From positions 682,001 through 746,000 of the forward strand of contig NZ_CP011372.1 of the NCBI RefSeq assembly GCF_001017575.1: a stretch of 64,000 nt of DNA. The letters are read 5' to 3'. The DNA comes from Campylobacter lari. Its GTDB lineage: Bacteria > Campylobacterota > Campylobacteria > Campylobacterales > Campylobacteraceae. The notes beneath the pieces are model-generated. The model saw only the letters and a list, made by a program, of their open reading frames with translations, ran no database searches and had not been told where the DNA came from. Shown piece after piece: positions 21,282-30,428 of this stretch; position 1 is the stretch's first letter; each line of letters begins with the position of its first letter. The translations under genes and the position numbers were made by a program.

Positions 21282-22128
21282 TAGTTATACTTTCTTTTTA
21301 GGAAATTTAAAAATTACTCCAAGCGTATCTCAAGGCTCTTATTCTTTAGGTGGGGATTATGAAGGCTTAGGTTTTAATGGTACTTCTAGAAATTTTGGTA
21401 TAGACTTTTCTTATCCTGTATGGATTAATACTAATTCCTCTTTATATTTTACTTCAAGTATTTATCATAAAATACTTAGTGATGTAACCTTAGATCTTTT
21501 AACCTTTGATAAAAGTTCTAATGTAGGTAGTATGGGTTTAGAAGGTTTATTTAGAGGCTTTGAGAATAATACCTTAAGTTATAGTGCTAAGATAAGTGTG
21601 GGTAAGGTATATGATGATGGTACTACTATATTTGGAGATACCTCTAAAAGTGGAGGCAAAGGCTTTGGTTGGTTTAGAAAACTCAATGCTAGTGTGAATA
21701 ATTATTATAGTATTAATGAATACATTACTCATACTTTAAATATAAACTATCAAAAGGTATTAGGGAATTTTGAATTAGATTCTTCTGAGAGTTCCTCTTT
21801 AGGTGGAGCTTATGGAGTAAGAGCTTATGATAATGGAGAAGGTGATGGAGATAATACCATAGTAGCTAACTTTGGTATAAGAATAAATATACCAAATACT
21901 AATTTTTATTTTACTCCTTTTTATGATGTAGGTTATGCTTGGTATGAAAAAGCTTCAGGGGATAGATTAGCAGATGAGCATTTTTTAGATGCAGTAGGCT
22001 TACAAGTACTTTATAATAAAACTAATGAGTATTATATAAAACTTGATGCAGCAAGAGCATTACATCAATATAAATACGATGATGATCATAGAATGAAATT
22101 ATATTTAAGTGGTGGGGTGTATTTTTGA
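20197..22128 (+). CDS. TpsB outer-membrane transporter (ShlB/FhaC/HMW1B family), copy 1
   Basis: A 643-residue TPS transporter. It has a 17-residue signal peptide (MKKLLLSTIAISSLVYA), a charged helix, and an unusual Asn/Thr-rich low-complexity linker at about 88-153. POTRA-type domains follow (KYKFVITNENTSFKKLGI..., to about residue 310), then a C-terminal beta-barrel ending MKLYLSGGVYF with the terminal phenylalanine of barrel proteins. FhaC-type transporters carry the partner TpsA across the outer membrane by recognising its TPS domain. Compared with copy 2, changes concentrate in three short barrel segments (EGLGFNG, VTLDLLTFDKS, TTIFGDTSKSGGKG), probably surface loops or turns. The ATG at 20197 is preceded by AAAGGAAC. 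Confidence 0.92.
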   Translation: MKKLLLSTIAISSLVYANNGSITIAKNDIEKVIELSPDRNLPQNKAIKENLKTKDDYIKSQEAKKDFEEKKKALKEKFNQEDEANEETNNQTNNDTTNLNNQTNTNTNNDKTNTSVKDETNNSNSTNNNTNNQTNNSSNTNSTNSNTNTTTKKVITKYKFVITNENTSFKKLGIKEEDLQLLISEFSTRKFSLQDLQDISNIIAYYFQVNGYPAATAYVPQQEFEDSVQINIALGTLGKYIVKNKTTIKDYFIESKLNERIKGKIISTKLIEDSVYKVNEMYGVQTLAGLQAGENVGETDVVIEVVPDTKANVLLYTDNYGIESAGDIRAGISMGFNSILNMGDYYNFYLQSSNENQINYGASYTFFLGNLKITPSVSQGSYSLGGDYEGLGFNGTSRNFGIDFSYPVWINTNSSLYFTSSIYHKILSDVTLDLLTFDKSSNVGSMGLEGLFRGFENNTLSYSAKISVGKVYDDGTTIFGDTSKSGGKGFGWFRKLNASVNNYYSINEYITHTLNINYQKVLGNFELDSSESSSLGGAYGVRAYDNGEGDGDNTIVANFGIRINIPNTNFYFTPFYDVGYAWYEKASGDRLADEHFLDAVGLQVLYNKTNEYYIKLDAARALHQYKYDDDHRMKLYLSGGVYF

Positions 22129-22130
22129 GA

Positions 22131-22153
22131 TTGCAAGCTAAAACAGCTTGCAA
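22131..22153. terminator. Hairpin between convergent tpsB1 and ychF
   Basis: Nine-base arms TTGCAAGCT / AGCTTGCAA with a five-base loop, lying three bases after the tpsB1 stop and seven before the end of ychF. Suitable as a bidirectional terminator. Confidence 0.6.
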
Positions 22154-22159
22154 ATTTTA

Positions 22160-23260
22160 TCAAACATTGAATCTAAAATGCATTACATCGCCATCTTGTA
22201 CGATATAATCTTTCCCTTCAAGGCGTAGTTTTCCTGCTTCTTTAGCACCACTTTCGCCTTTACAAGCGATATAATCTTCATAAGAAATCACTTCAGCTTT
22301 GATAAAACCTTTTTCAAAGTCATTGTGGATCACGCTTGCTGCTTTTGGTGCTTTCCAGCCTCTTTGTATAGTCCATGATCTCACTTCTACTTGTCCTGCG
22401 GTAAAATAGCTAATTAAATTAAGCTTTGAAAAGGCTGTGCGTATAACTACTTCAAGCCCACTACGCTCAATGCCTAAAGATTTTAAAAACTCAAAATGCT
22501 CTTCATCGCTTAAAGCTATCATTTCCTCTTCTATTTTAGAGCAAAGCTTGATTACTTCATGGCCTGATTTTGCTGCGAATTCTTTAAGATCTTTTACAAA
22601 TTCATTATCTTCTAAAAGGGAATTCTCATCTACATTTGCCCCATATATTACTTCCTTAGCTGAAAGCAATCTTAGTTCTTTTATAAGAGCATGATAGACT
22701 TCATTTTTATTTGGAAATGAACTTGCACTGTTGTTTTGATTTAAATGCTCTAAAAGCTCATTAGCTAAAGCTAAACTTTCTTTTGCACCTTTTTCGTTAG
22801 CCTTTGCACCTTTGGTGAGTTTTTCTATTTTTTTGCTAAGTTGTTCTATATCTGCTAGTATAAGCTCTGTTTCTATGATTTGCACATCACGCACAGGATT
22901 AACACTACCTGCAACATGGGTGATATTTTCATCATCAAAACAACGCACGATGTGTAAAATCATCTCTGTTTCGCGTATGTTGGATAAAAATTTATTACCC
23001 AAACCCTCGCCTTTGCTAGCGCCAGCTACTAGGCCTGCTATATCAACAAATTCTATATTTGAGCGTATAATTTTTTGTGGATTGACAATCTTTGCTAGTT
23101 CTTTTAAACGATGATCAGGCACAGGCACTACTGCTTTGTTTGGTTCTATGGTGCAAAATGGATAATTTGCACTTTCAGCATTTTGTGCTCTTGTTAGTGC
23201 GTTAAAAGTCGTAGATTTTCCAACATTTGGAAGTCCCACTATACCAACTGATAAACTCAT
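22160..23260 (-). CDS. ychF: Redox-responsive GTPase/ATPase YchF (OLA1 family)
   Basis: The 366-residue protein starts [22 protein letters not shown] (P-loop) with [22 protein letters not shown] as the G3 region and the C-terminal TGS-type domain ([15 protein letters not shown]). YchF is an Obg-related P-loop protein that prefers ATP and interacts with ribosomes. Its start overlaps the pepA end by 4 bp on the minus strand, so it is the last gene of the rpiB-ychF operon. Confidence 0.95.
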   Translation of the reverse strand: MSLSVGIVGLPNVGKSTTFNALTRAQNAESANYPFCTIEPNKAVVPVPDHRLKELAKIVNPQKIIRSNIEFVDIAGLVAGASKGEGLGNKFLSNIRETEMILHIVRCFDDENITHVAGSVNPVRDVQIIETELILADIEQLSKKIEKLTKGAKANEKGAKESLALANELLEHLNQNNSASSFPNKNEVYHALIKELRLLSAKEVIYGANVDENSLLEDNEFVKDLKEFAAKSGHEVIKLCSKIEEEMIALSDEEHFEFLKSLGIERSGLEVVIRTAFSKLNLISYFTAGQVEVRSWTIQRGWKAPKAASVIHNDFEKGFIKAEVISYEDYIACKGESGAKEAGKLRLEGKDYIVQDGDVMHFRFNV

Positions 23261-24708
23261 TTTTTATTCCTTGAAAGATAAAGTAAATATGAAAGGCACA
23301 TTCTAACACCTGCACCGGTTGCACCAAAATTATGATAACCCCAAGCTTTTTCTAGGTAAGCTGGCCCTGCGATGTCTAAATGTAGCCATTTGTCTTTGTA
23401 TTCTTCTCTAATAAAAGAATTTAAAAACAACCCTGCAGTAATAGCACCACCATAACGACTTGAAGAGGTATTGCTAACATCTGCTATATTTGATTTTATA
23501 AGCTCTTTTAAGTGCGGATTAAAATGTAAAATAGTAGCCAAATCTCCACTTTTTTTACTTACTTTATAAAATTCGTTTTGCAAATCTTCATTATTTCCCA
23601 TGATAGCACTTGTGTATTCTCCAAGTCCTACTACACAAGCTCCAGTTAGAGTAGCAAGATCTATTAATAAATCAGGTTTTAGATCTTGAGCAAGTGAAAG
23701 ACAATCAGCCAAAACTAATCTTCCTTCCGCATCGGTATTTCTAACCTCTATACTCACACCTTCTCTTGAAATAAGTACATCATCAGGTTTATAAGCATTT
23801 CCACCTATCATATTTTCAGTTGCACCGATGATAGAATGCACTTCTATATCAATGTTTAATTCACTTGCACCTTTGATGATAGCCATTGCGGCCGCACCAC
23901 CACTTTTGTCAGATTTCATCGTTAGCATATAATCAGCAGGTTTTAAACTAAGTCCACCACTATCATAAGTTAACCCTTTACCTACAAACACTACTTTCAT
24001 TTTTGCATTTTTTGGTTTGTATGAAAGATGAATGAGTTTTGGTGGATGGATCGAAGCGCGATTTACTGCTAAAAATGCTTGCATTTTTTCTTGCTCTAAA
24101 AAATCACTTTCATAAATCTTACATGAAATCTTGCAATCATTTTGACTTAAGCTAAGAGCATCTTCAGCCATTTTAGCTGGGGTGTAAACTTGAGGAATTT
24201 CATTAACAATATCTTTTGCAAAATCACAAGCGTTTGAAAAAGCTTGACCATAATCAATTCCTATGCAAGCTTCTTCTAGGTTGTAAGCTTTTTCATTGAT
24301 TTCATCTTTTGAAATGAAGATATTTTCTAGCTTGCTTGGCGTTTTTTCTTTTTTGTATTTGTTAAATTCATAAGCACCAAAAGTAAACCCTTGAATCATA
24401 GCATTAAAGCTATTTACTACACATTTTCCTACGACACTTTTTGTTTTTACGCTTTTGATTTCTAGTTTTTTTAAAGCCATGTAAGCACTTGCAAAAGCTA
24501 ATCTTATATCTTCATATTCTAAACTCTTAAGTTCGCTATAAAGAATCTTATTTTGCATATCTATGCAAATTCCTTCACCTTTGTAATTTGAAATTTTAAA
24601 AAGCTCTTGACTTTGAGTATATTTTTCTATTTTTTTATCTTGTATTAATATGATTTCAAAATCAGCATTGATAGATTCAATACTTTTTTCTTTAAAATTA
24701 AATGTCAT
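23257..24708 (-). CDS. pepA: Leucyl aminopeptidase (M17)
   Basis: A 483-residue cytosolic metallo-aminopeptidase. The metal and catalytic signatures are visible: VGKGLTYDSGGLSLKP, MKSDKSGGAAAM, and NTDAEGRLVLAD. It releases N-terminal residues from peptides. Length and order of N-terminal macro-like and C-terminal catalytic domains are normal. It overlaps dedA and ychF by 4 bp each. Confidence 0.95.
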   Translation of the reverse strand: MTFNFKEKSIESINADFEIILIQDKKIEKYTQSQELFKISNYKGEGICIDMQNKILYSELKSLEYEDIRLAFASAYMALKKLEIKSVKTKSVVGKCVVNSFNAMIQGFTFGAYEFNKYKKEKTPSKLENIFISKDEINEKAYNLEEACIGIDYGQAFSNACDFAKDIVNEIPQVYTPAKMAEDALSLSQNDCKISCKIYESDFLEQEKMQAFLAVNRASIHPPKLIHLSYKPKNAKMKVVFVGKGLTYDSGGLSLKPADYMLTMKSDKSGGAAAMAIIKGASELNIDIEVHSIIGATENMIGGNAYKPDDVLISREGVSIEVRNTDAEGRLVLADCLSLAQDLKPDLLIDLATLTGACVVGLGEYTSAIMGNNEDLQNEFYKVSKKSGDLATILHFNPHLKELIKSNIADVSNTSSSRYGGAITAGLFLNSFIREEYKDKWLHLDIAGPAYLEKAWGYHNFGATGAGVRMCLSYLLYLSRNKK

Positions 24709-25298
24709 TTATGTGTCCTTTTTCTAAGTATAGATTTTTCTATTTGTTTCATACCTAAAAACAAAGCAAGTAAAAAACCAGCAATAATAGGCACTGCAAA
24801 ATACCAGTGGTCTCCAGCCCATTCTACAGCTAGCCAAATTTCTTTTCCAAAAAACCATGCTAGTAAAATGGTAATAGCGGCCCAAGCCCAAGCACTAATG
24901 AGATTAATAAATGCAAATTTTTTGGCACTATAACGTGTTAGTCCTATACTCATAGGTATAATAGTTCTAAAGCCGTACATATATCTTTGTATGAAAATAA
25001 TAGGCCAGCCAAAACGTTGCAAAAGTAAATGCGCTATAGCAAATTTACGCCTTTGAGTGCGGAGTTTTTTCTGAATGTATTTTTTGTTATATCTTCCTAT
25101 GTAAAAATATATTTGATCGCCTACAAAACCACCTAAACCTGCTATGAAGATTATAAGGCCTAAATTTACATGTCCTTCGTGTGCGAAAATACCTGCTAAA
25201 ATAAGCGCAAGTTCTCCCTCAAGTATACACCATAAAAACACGATGATGTAAGCCCAGTTTTTATAATCATATAAAAGTTGTTTTAAAAATTCTTCCAT
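24705..25298 (-). CDS. DedA-family membrane protein
   Basis: The 197-residue protein has four to five membrane segments and DedA features: EGELALILAGIFAHEGHVN, GDQIYFYIGR, and FIQRYMYGFRTIIPMSIGLTRYS. DedA proteins are linked to undecaprenyl-phosphate and phospholipid recycling across the inner membrane; which role this one plays cannot be told. It lies between apt (one-base gap) and pepA (4-bp overlap). Confidence 0.88.
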   Translation of the reverse strand: MEEFLKQLLYDYKNWAYIIVFLWCILEGELALILAGIFAHEGHVNLGLIIFIAGLGGFVGDQIYFYIGRYNKKYIQKKLRTQRRKFAIAHLLLQRFGWPIIFIQRYMYGFRTIIPMSIGLTRYSAKKFAFINLISAWAWAAITILLAWFFGKEIWLAVEWAGDHWYFAVPIIAGFLLALFLGMKQIEKSILRKRTHK

Positions 25299-25299
25299 T

Positions 25300-25839
25300 T
25301 TATACCTCTAAAACACTATAAACAGAAGTCAATTTAGCTAATTCTTTAGCCCCATCAAGATCTTTTAATTCTAGTAAAAAACAAGCTTCAACACATTTTG
25401 CATTGAGTTTTTCTATGAGTTTAACAGCGGCTATTGCTGTACCACCTGTAGCGATAAGATCATCTATAAGTAAAACATTTGCTTTTTGATTATTAAAAGC
25501 ATCGATGTGAATTTCTATAGTATCACTGCCATATTCTAAGCTATAAGATTCTTGCAGGTATTTTGAAGGTAGTTTTCCAGGTTTTCTAATAGGCACAAAA
25601 GGTAATTTTAATCTAGCACTTAAAGCAGCCCCAAAAATAAAACCTCTACTTTCTATACCAACGATATAATCAAGCTTTGCATTTTGATACTTTTCTACTA
25701 AGTGATCCATTAAAAATGCAAATGCTTCTTTATTATTTAATAAAGTTGTAATATCTCTAAAAATAATCCCTTCTTTTGGAAAATCCTTAATAGCTCTAAT
25801 ACTATCTAATAAATATTTTTTATCTTGTTCTTTTATCAT
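25300..25839 (-). CDS. apt: Adenine phosphoribosyltransferase
   Basis: A 179-residue type I phosphoribosyltransferase with the PRPP motif [14 protein letters not shown] near residue 125 and the Apt phrases [15 protein letters not shown] and [14 protein letters not shown]. It salvages adenine to AMP. Overlaps the upstream coiled-coil gene by 4 bp. Confidence 0.95.
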   Translation of the reverse strand: MIKEQDKKYLLDSIRAIKDFPKEGIIFRDITTLLNNKEAFAFLMDHLVEKYQNAKLDYIVGIESRGFIFGAALSARLKLPFVPIRKPGKLPSKYLQESYSLEYGSDTIEIHIDAFNNQKANVLLIDDLIATGGTAIAAVKLIEKLNAKCVEACFLLELKDLDGAKELAKLTSVYSVLEV

Positions 25840-26168
25840 AATAATGCCTCGATTTTTGCTTCTAATTCTTTAATTCTTTGTCTTAATTTTTCATTTTCAA
25901 TACGATATTGCGAATTTCTTGTTCTAAGAGAGGTTAAATCTGCTTTGCTTTTGTTTAATTCTTCGGTTAGAATATCAATATTACCTAAACTTCTTTGAAG
26001 CTGTACTTGTAGCTTTCTAATGACTATTTCAGTATCATCAAGATTGTTTTTTATAAATTCTTTTGCCACTTTTTCCTTATGAAGTAAGGTTTTGTAGTAA
26101 AGTAGCATAATAGTCATATAAATACTAACACAAATTAATACAGTTAATACAAGCCAACTTAAAATCAT
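25836..26168 (-). CDS. Small membrane-anchored coiled-coil protein
   Basis: A 110-residue protein of unknown function. Residues 1-25 form one membrane helix ([23 protein letters not shown]), and the rest is predicted helix/coiled coil rich in Glu, Lys, Leu and Arg ([17 protein letters not shown] at the end). It probably sits in the inner membrane with the coil in the cytoplasm. It is translationally linked between rpiB and apt (4-bp overlaps), an order kept in C. jejuni. Confidence 0.8.
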   Translation of the reverse strand: MILSWLVLTVLICVSIYMTIMLLYYKTLLHKEKVAKEFIKNNLDDTEIVIRKLQVQLQRSLGNIDILTEELNKSKADLTSLRTRNSQYRIENEKLRQRIKELEAKIEALL

Positions 26169-26602
26169 AACTTTGCCTCTATTTTACTAATTCGTACACA
26201 ATGTCTTCCGCCACTAAAAGAAGTATTGATGAAATTTGAAATAATTTCAAAGGCCATATCTACTCCTATTAACCTAGCTCCTAAAGCTAAAACATTTGCA
26301 TCGTTGTGTTCTCTTGAGAGTTTAGCGCTTAAAGGTTCATTGCATAAGGCACAGCGTATATTTTTGTGTCGATTTGCTGCTATACTCATACCAATGCCTG
26401 AGCCACAAACTAAAATTCCAAAACTATTTTCATCGATTTTAGAGCTTAATAAATGCGCATAATCAGGATAATCACAACGATCCTCACTAAAAGGTCCTAA
26501 ATCTTCAAAGTTTATATTTTTTTCTTGTAAAAAATTGATAATCTCTTGTTTTAAAACAAAACCAGCATGATCGCTTGCTATGTAAATTTTTTCTCTTAAC
26601 AT
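26165..26602 (-). CDS. rpiB: Ribose-5-phosphate isomerase B
   Basis: A 145-residue RpiB/LacAB-family isomerase: KIYIASDHAGF at the start, FGILVCGSGIGMSIAANRH with the catalytic cysteine near residue 70, and a late HNDANVLALGARLIG segment. It interconverts ribulose 5-phosphate and ribose 5-phosphate in the pentose phosphate pathway. It heads the minus-strand operon. Confidence 0.93.
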   Translation of the reverse strand: MLREKIYIASDHAGFVLKQEIINFLQEKNINFEDLGPFSEDRCDYPDYAHLLSSKIDENSFGILVCGSGIGMSIAANRHKNIRCALCNEPLSAKLSREHNDANVLALGARLIGVDMAFEIISNFINTSFSGGRHCVRISKIEAKL

Positions 26603-26712
26603 TTAATAATCACTTTATCGTTGAAATTTAAAGTATTAATTTTATCATATTTAATTAAAATTTTTCTTTCTTATATATAATTATTTTTTGATGTTTTCAA
26701 ATATTTATTTGA

Positions 26713-26718
26713 TATAAT
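26713..26718 (+). promoter_or_regulatory. -10 element before cheB
   Basis: TATAAT (in GATATAATGA) at 26713-26718 lies 25 bases before the cheB ATG with TTAAGG as ribosome site between. The 140-bp divergent gap to rpiB holds no gene. Confidence 0.5.
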
Positions 26719-26742
26719 GACAATAATTATTTAAGGTTTAAA

Positions 26743-27294
26743 ATGAAGCTTATATTGATTGGTTCTTCAACGGGCGGTCCAAGCCAGCTAAAGTTTTTGC
26801 TAAACGATGTAGAGCTTAAAGATTGTGCAGTGGTAATTGCTCAGCACATGAACCCAGCTTTTATCCCTTCTTTTGTAAATCAATTTAACAAAGAAGCAAA
26901 AAGCGATGTGATCATACCAAGTGATAAAGAAGTTTTAAAAAATAAAATTTATATTTGCCAAAGAAATATGGTTTTAAGTGGAAATAATACACCGGTGCTA
27001 AATGCTACTGAGGAAACAAGCAGTTTTAATCCAGGAATTGATGTTTTATTTCATTCTGCTGTAAATCTTTGTAAGTATAATAAAATTTTAGCTTTGATTA
27101 TGACAGGAATGGGCGATGATGGTGCTAAGTCTTTATTTGAACTTTATAAGGTTGGAGTAAGGTGTTTGTGCGAGAATGAAGCAGATTCCATAGTATATGG
27201 AATGCCAAAAAAAGCTAGAGATACTAATCCAAATTTAAAACCCATGAGTTTAATAGAACTTAAAAAAGAAATAACAAATTTTATAAAATCATAG
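26743..27294 (+). CDS. cheB: Chemotaxis methylesterase CheB without receiver domain
   Basis: The 183-residue protein is only the CheB catalytic domain: IGSSTGGPSQL (catalytic serine near residue 8-9), VIAQHMNPAFIPSF (histidine near 38), and MTGMGDDGAKSL (aspartate near 130). It removes methyl groups from chemoreceptors. The N-terminal receiver present in enteric CheB is missing, as in other campylobacters, so CheA phosphorylation cannot act on it directly. cheR follows 9 bp later. Confidence 0.93.
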   Translation: MKLILIGSSTGGPSQLKFLLNDVELKDCAVVIAQHMNPAFIPSFVNQFNKEAKSDVIIPSDKEVLKNKIYICQRNMVLSGNNTPVLNATEETSSFNPGIDVLFHSAVNLCKYNKILALIMTGMGDDGAKSLFELYKVGVRCLCENEADSIVYGMPKKARDTNPNLKPMSLIELKKEITNFIKS

Positions 27295-27303
27295 GATGAA
27301 AAG

Positions 27304-28086
27304 ATGATTAAAATTACAGAAAATGAAATGCATGATTTTGTGAAAATAGTAGAACAAATAAGCGGAAATAATTTAAGCACTAAAAGAGATATTTTACTAA
27401 TTAAGCTTCCAAAATTTTTACAGGAGTTGGGTTTAAATAGTCTTAGTGAATTAAATGAAAAAGTGCAGTTTCAAAGAAATCTAAAGCAAGAAACTATGGA
27501 TTTTATTACAGTTTGTGAGACTTATTTTTTTAGAGAATTAGAGCAATTAAAAGATGTTATTTTTTATATCAAATCTCTTGATCGACCTGTAAATGTACTT
27601 TGTGCTCCATGCTCAAGTGGTGAAGAAGTGTATTCTTTAGCTATTTTAGCAAGTGAGAATTTCATCAAGGGTATGAATATAGTTGGTATAGATATTAATA
27701 AAAAAATGATAGATAAGTGCAATGAAATGATATATTCAGAGCGCTCTGTGGCTAGATTAAACACTATGCAAAAAACGCGTTATTTTGATATAAAAGATAG
27801 AATGTATCATCTTAAAAAAGAAACTCTAGCTTGTAGATGTCGTTTTGAACTTTGTAATGTTTTTGATGATTCTTTGTTTAAGCTTGGAAAATTTGATGTG
27901 ATTTTTTCAAGAAATATGATGATATATTTTGATCAAGATTTCAAAATAAGACTTATGGAACGTTTTTATAAGATATTAAATAGAGAGGGTAGAATTTACC
28001 CAGGCAAGTCAGATCTTGTACCTGAGACAGCTTATTTTGATAAGAATTTTTCAGCAGGTGGGGTTTATTATTCTAAGGTGGATTAA
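27304..28086 (+). CDS. cheR: Chemoreceptor methyltransferase CheR
   Basis: A 260-residue CheR. The N-terminal helical domain has TVCETYFFRELEQ; the SAM domain has LCAPCSSGEEVYSLAI, VGIDINKKMIDKC, and FDVIFSRNMMIYFD. It methylates receptor glutamates using SAM, opposing CheB. The end overlaps the convergent MFS gene by 4 bp. Confidence 0.93.
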   Translation: MIKITENEMHDFVKIVEQISGNNLSTKRDILLIKLPKFLQELGLNSLSELNEKVQFQRNLKQETMDFITVCETYFFRELEQLKDVIFYIKSLDRPVNVLCAPCSSGEEVYSLAILASENFIKGMNIVGIDINKKMIDKCNEMIYSERSVARLNTMQKTRYFDIKDRMYHLKKETLACRCRFELCNVFDDSLFKLGKFDVIFSRNMMIYFDQDFKIRLMERFYKILNREGRIYPGKSDLVPETAYFDKNFSAGGVYYSKVD

Positions 28087-29282
28087 TTATATTTTTTATT
28101 AAACCACCACCAATAAATCGCCGCAAAGATAAAACATACTCCTAAGCCAAAAGTAAAATGACTTAATTTTACTCCATAAAATTCAAATAAATACCCTGTT
28201 GAGAAAGCAATAATTGCACTAAAGGTTAAATACACCATATCATTATAAGCGATTACTCTACCATAATATCTTTTATCGCAATCATTTTGTAAAAGTGTAT
28301 AAGTATAGCTCCATAAAGATGAAGTACAAAAACCTGCCATCACTAAGCCTATGAAGGCAAGATAAAAGTTAAATTGCAAGCAAGCCCAAAGCATGATGCC
28401 TATGCCTTGTGCTAAGTATAAATACACTAAAGTATTTTTGTTAATATAAGGACTAAGCACATAAGGACCTATGAGTAAAGATATGGCTCTTATAGCATTA
28501 GAAATTCCTATAGCTAAAGGTATAGAAATAACTTTTGCGTATTCATATTCAGCTAAAAGTGTGATTAAAACATCATAAGCAGTTATCCCTACAACTCCAT
28601 GAAGCAAAATCAAATGAATGATTTTTTTATTACTAAATACATAAGCTAAACCTTCTTTGATTAGTATAAAAAGATTGTTTTGTGTGGTGTTTTTTTCATC
28701 AGGTAGGATTAAAGTTTTAAGTATAAGCATAGCACAAAATAGCATTAAAGTATCGGCTATAAAAGCTGGTTTTACTCCAAAAAGATCTATAAAAAGTCCT
28801 GCTGCACCCATACCCAAAGCATATGATACAGCCCATATAATACTATGAAGCTCATTACCTAGTTTTAATTCTTGCGGGGTTAAAATTTTAGGTAAAACTG
28901 ACATTTCTGTTTGAAAATACATACTTGCAACAGCCATACGCACAAAGGTTAAAAAGTATAAAAACCAAAGCATAGCTAAAGAATTTACAAAAATTAGCAT
29001 AAAAATAGAAATCATCTCAATGCTAATCATTGTTAGCAATAAATTCTTAGGTTTAAATCTATCTACTATAACTCCATTTATAGGTGCAAGTATAATAGAA
29101 GGTAAAAAAACAAAAATAGCTGAAAAACCTATAATATTTGCAGGTGCTTGGAGTTCTTTGGTTAAAAGGGTAAAAACACCCACTTGAGAAAACCACGCAC
29201 CAAAATAACTTATAAATTGTACTGTTGCTAAAAGGCGAAAAGTTTTATTATTTTTAAGTAAAGACCTATAAGTCATGAACAT
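28083..29282 (-). CDS. MFS transporter of unknown substrate
   Basis: A 399-residue protein with about 12 membrane segments and the MFS loop 2-3 signature GVIVDRFKPKNLL. It resembles the MFS_3/enterobactin-exporter-like group by general layout, but no substrate can be named. It is convergent with cheR and divergent from mqnC with a 99-bp gap. The same neighbour order, next to mqnC, occurs in C. jejuni. Confidence 0.82.
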   Translation of the reverse strand: MFMTYRSLLKNNKTFRLLATVQFISYFGAWFSQVGVFTLLTKELQAPANIIGFSAIFVFLPSIILAPINGVIVDRFKPKNLLLTMISIEMISIFMLIFVNSLAMLWFLYFLTFVRMAVASMYFQTEMSVLPKILTPQELKLGNELHSIIWAVSYALGMGAAGLFIDLFGVKPAFIADTLMLFCAMLILKTLILPDEKNTTQNNLFILIKEGLAYVFSNKKIIHLILLHGVVGITAYDVLITLLAEYEYAKVISIPLAIGISNAIRAISLLIGPYVLSPYINKNTLVYLYLAQGIGIMLWACLQFNFYLAFIGLVMAGFCTSSLWSYTYTLLQNDCDKRYYGRVIAYNDMVYLTFSAIIAFSTGYLFEFYGVKLSHFTFGLGVCFIFAAIYWWWFNKKYN

Positions 29283-29381
29283 CCTATGAATATATGAAAT
29301 TAAAGGGCTTGATTATAACGTTTTTAAGATTATTTTACATTTAAATGTTATAATAATTCTTTTTTATAAAAAAGGTTAATA

Positions 29382-30428
29382 ATGAATAGATTAAGCAAAA
29401 AAGAAGCATTAAATTTACTCCAAAATGCACCTTTATATGAACTAGGTGCAATGGCATATGAGAAAAAATTAGAGCTTCATCCTGAAAAAATAACTACTTT
29501 TGTGGTAGATAGAAATATAAACTACACAAATATTTGTTGTATTGATTGTGATTTTTGTGCTTTTTGTAGAAAAGAAAAAGATGATGATTCTTATATTTTA
29601 AAATACGAAGAAATAGGACAAAAAATAGAAGAATTACAAGCCATAGGTGGAACGCAAATTTTATTTCAAGGCGGAGTACACCCAAAACTTAAAATAGAAT
29701 GGTATGAAGACTTACTTTCTTATATAAAAACTAATTATCCAACCATCACTGTGCATGGTTTTTCAGCAGTAGAGATAGCTTATATAGCAAGAGTTTCTAA
29801 AATTTCTATTGAAGAGGTTTTAAAAAGACTGCAAGCTAAAGGACTTTTTTCTATACCTGGAGCAGGTGCTGAAGTATTAAGCGATAGAGTAAGAGATATT
29901 ATAGCACCACACAAATGTGACACAGCTACTTGGCTTAGGGTGCATGAGAGTGCACATAATATAGGTATGAAAAGTACTGCTACTATGATGTTTGGTACGG
30001 TTGAGAATGATGAGGAAATCATCGAACATTTTGATCATTTAAGAAATTTACAAGATAAAACAAATGGTTTTAGAGCTTTTATTTTGTGGTCATTTCAAAG
30101 CGAAAATACTCCTTTGATTAAAAAACATCCTGAAATCATCAAGCAAAGTTCTAATAGATATTTAAGATTGTTAGCTTTAGCAAGGTTGTATTTGGATAAT
30201 TTTAAAAATTTACAAAGCTCATGGGTAACACAAGGCTCTTTAATAGGTCAACTTGCTTTGAAATTTGGTGCAAATGATTTAGGTTCAACTATGATGGAAG
30301 AAAATGTCGTAGCCGCAGCGGGTGCAAAATACAGAATGAATCAAGAACAAATGATAGAACTTATCAAAGATATAGGAGAATTACCTGCTAAACGCGACAC
30401 AGCTTATAATATTTTAGAAAGGTTTTAA
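29382..30428 (+). CDS. mqnC: Cyclic dehypoxanthinyl futalosine synthase
   Basis: A 348-residue radical SAM enzyme of the futalosine menaquinone pathway. The cluster motif CxxxCxxC lies in CIDCDFCAFC near residue 52, followed by GGTQILFQGGVHPKL, FSAVEIAY and GAGAEVLSDRVRD, all typical of MqnC. It cyclises dehypoxanthine futalosine. Campylobacter uses this pathway instead of the classical men genes. ATG 29382 follows AAAAGG; its last base overlaps the start of the next gene. Confidence 0.93.
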   Translation: MNRLSKKEALNLLQNAPLYELGAMAYEKKLELHPEKITTFVVDRNINYTNICCIDCDFCAFCRKEKDDDSYILKYEEIGQKIEELQAIGGTQILFQGGVHPKLKIEWYEDLLSYIKTNYPTITVHGFSAVEIAYIARVSKISIEEVLKRLQAKGLFSIPGAGAEVLSDRVRDIIAPHKCDTATWLRVHESAHNIGMKSTATMMFGTVENDEEIIEHFDHLRNLQDKTNGFRAFILWSFQSENTPLIKKHPEIIKQSSNRYLRLLALARLYLDNFKNLQSSWVTQGSLIGQLALKFGANDLGSTMMEENVVAAAGAKYRMNQEQMIELIKDIGELPAKRDTAYNILERF

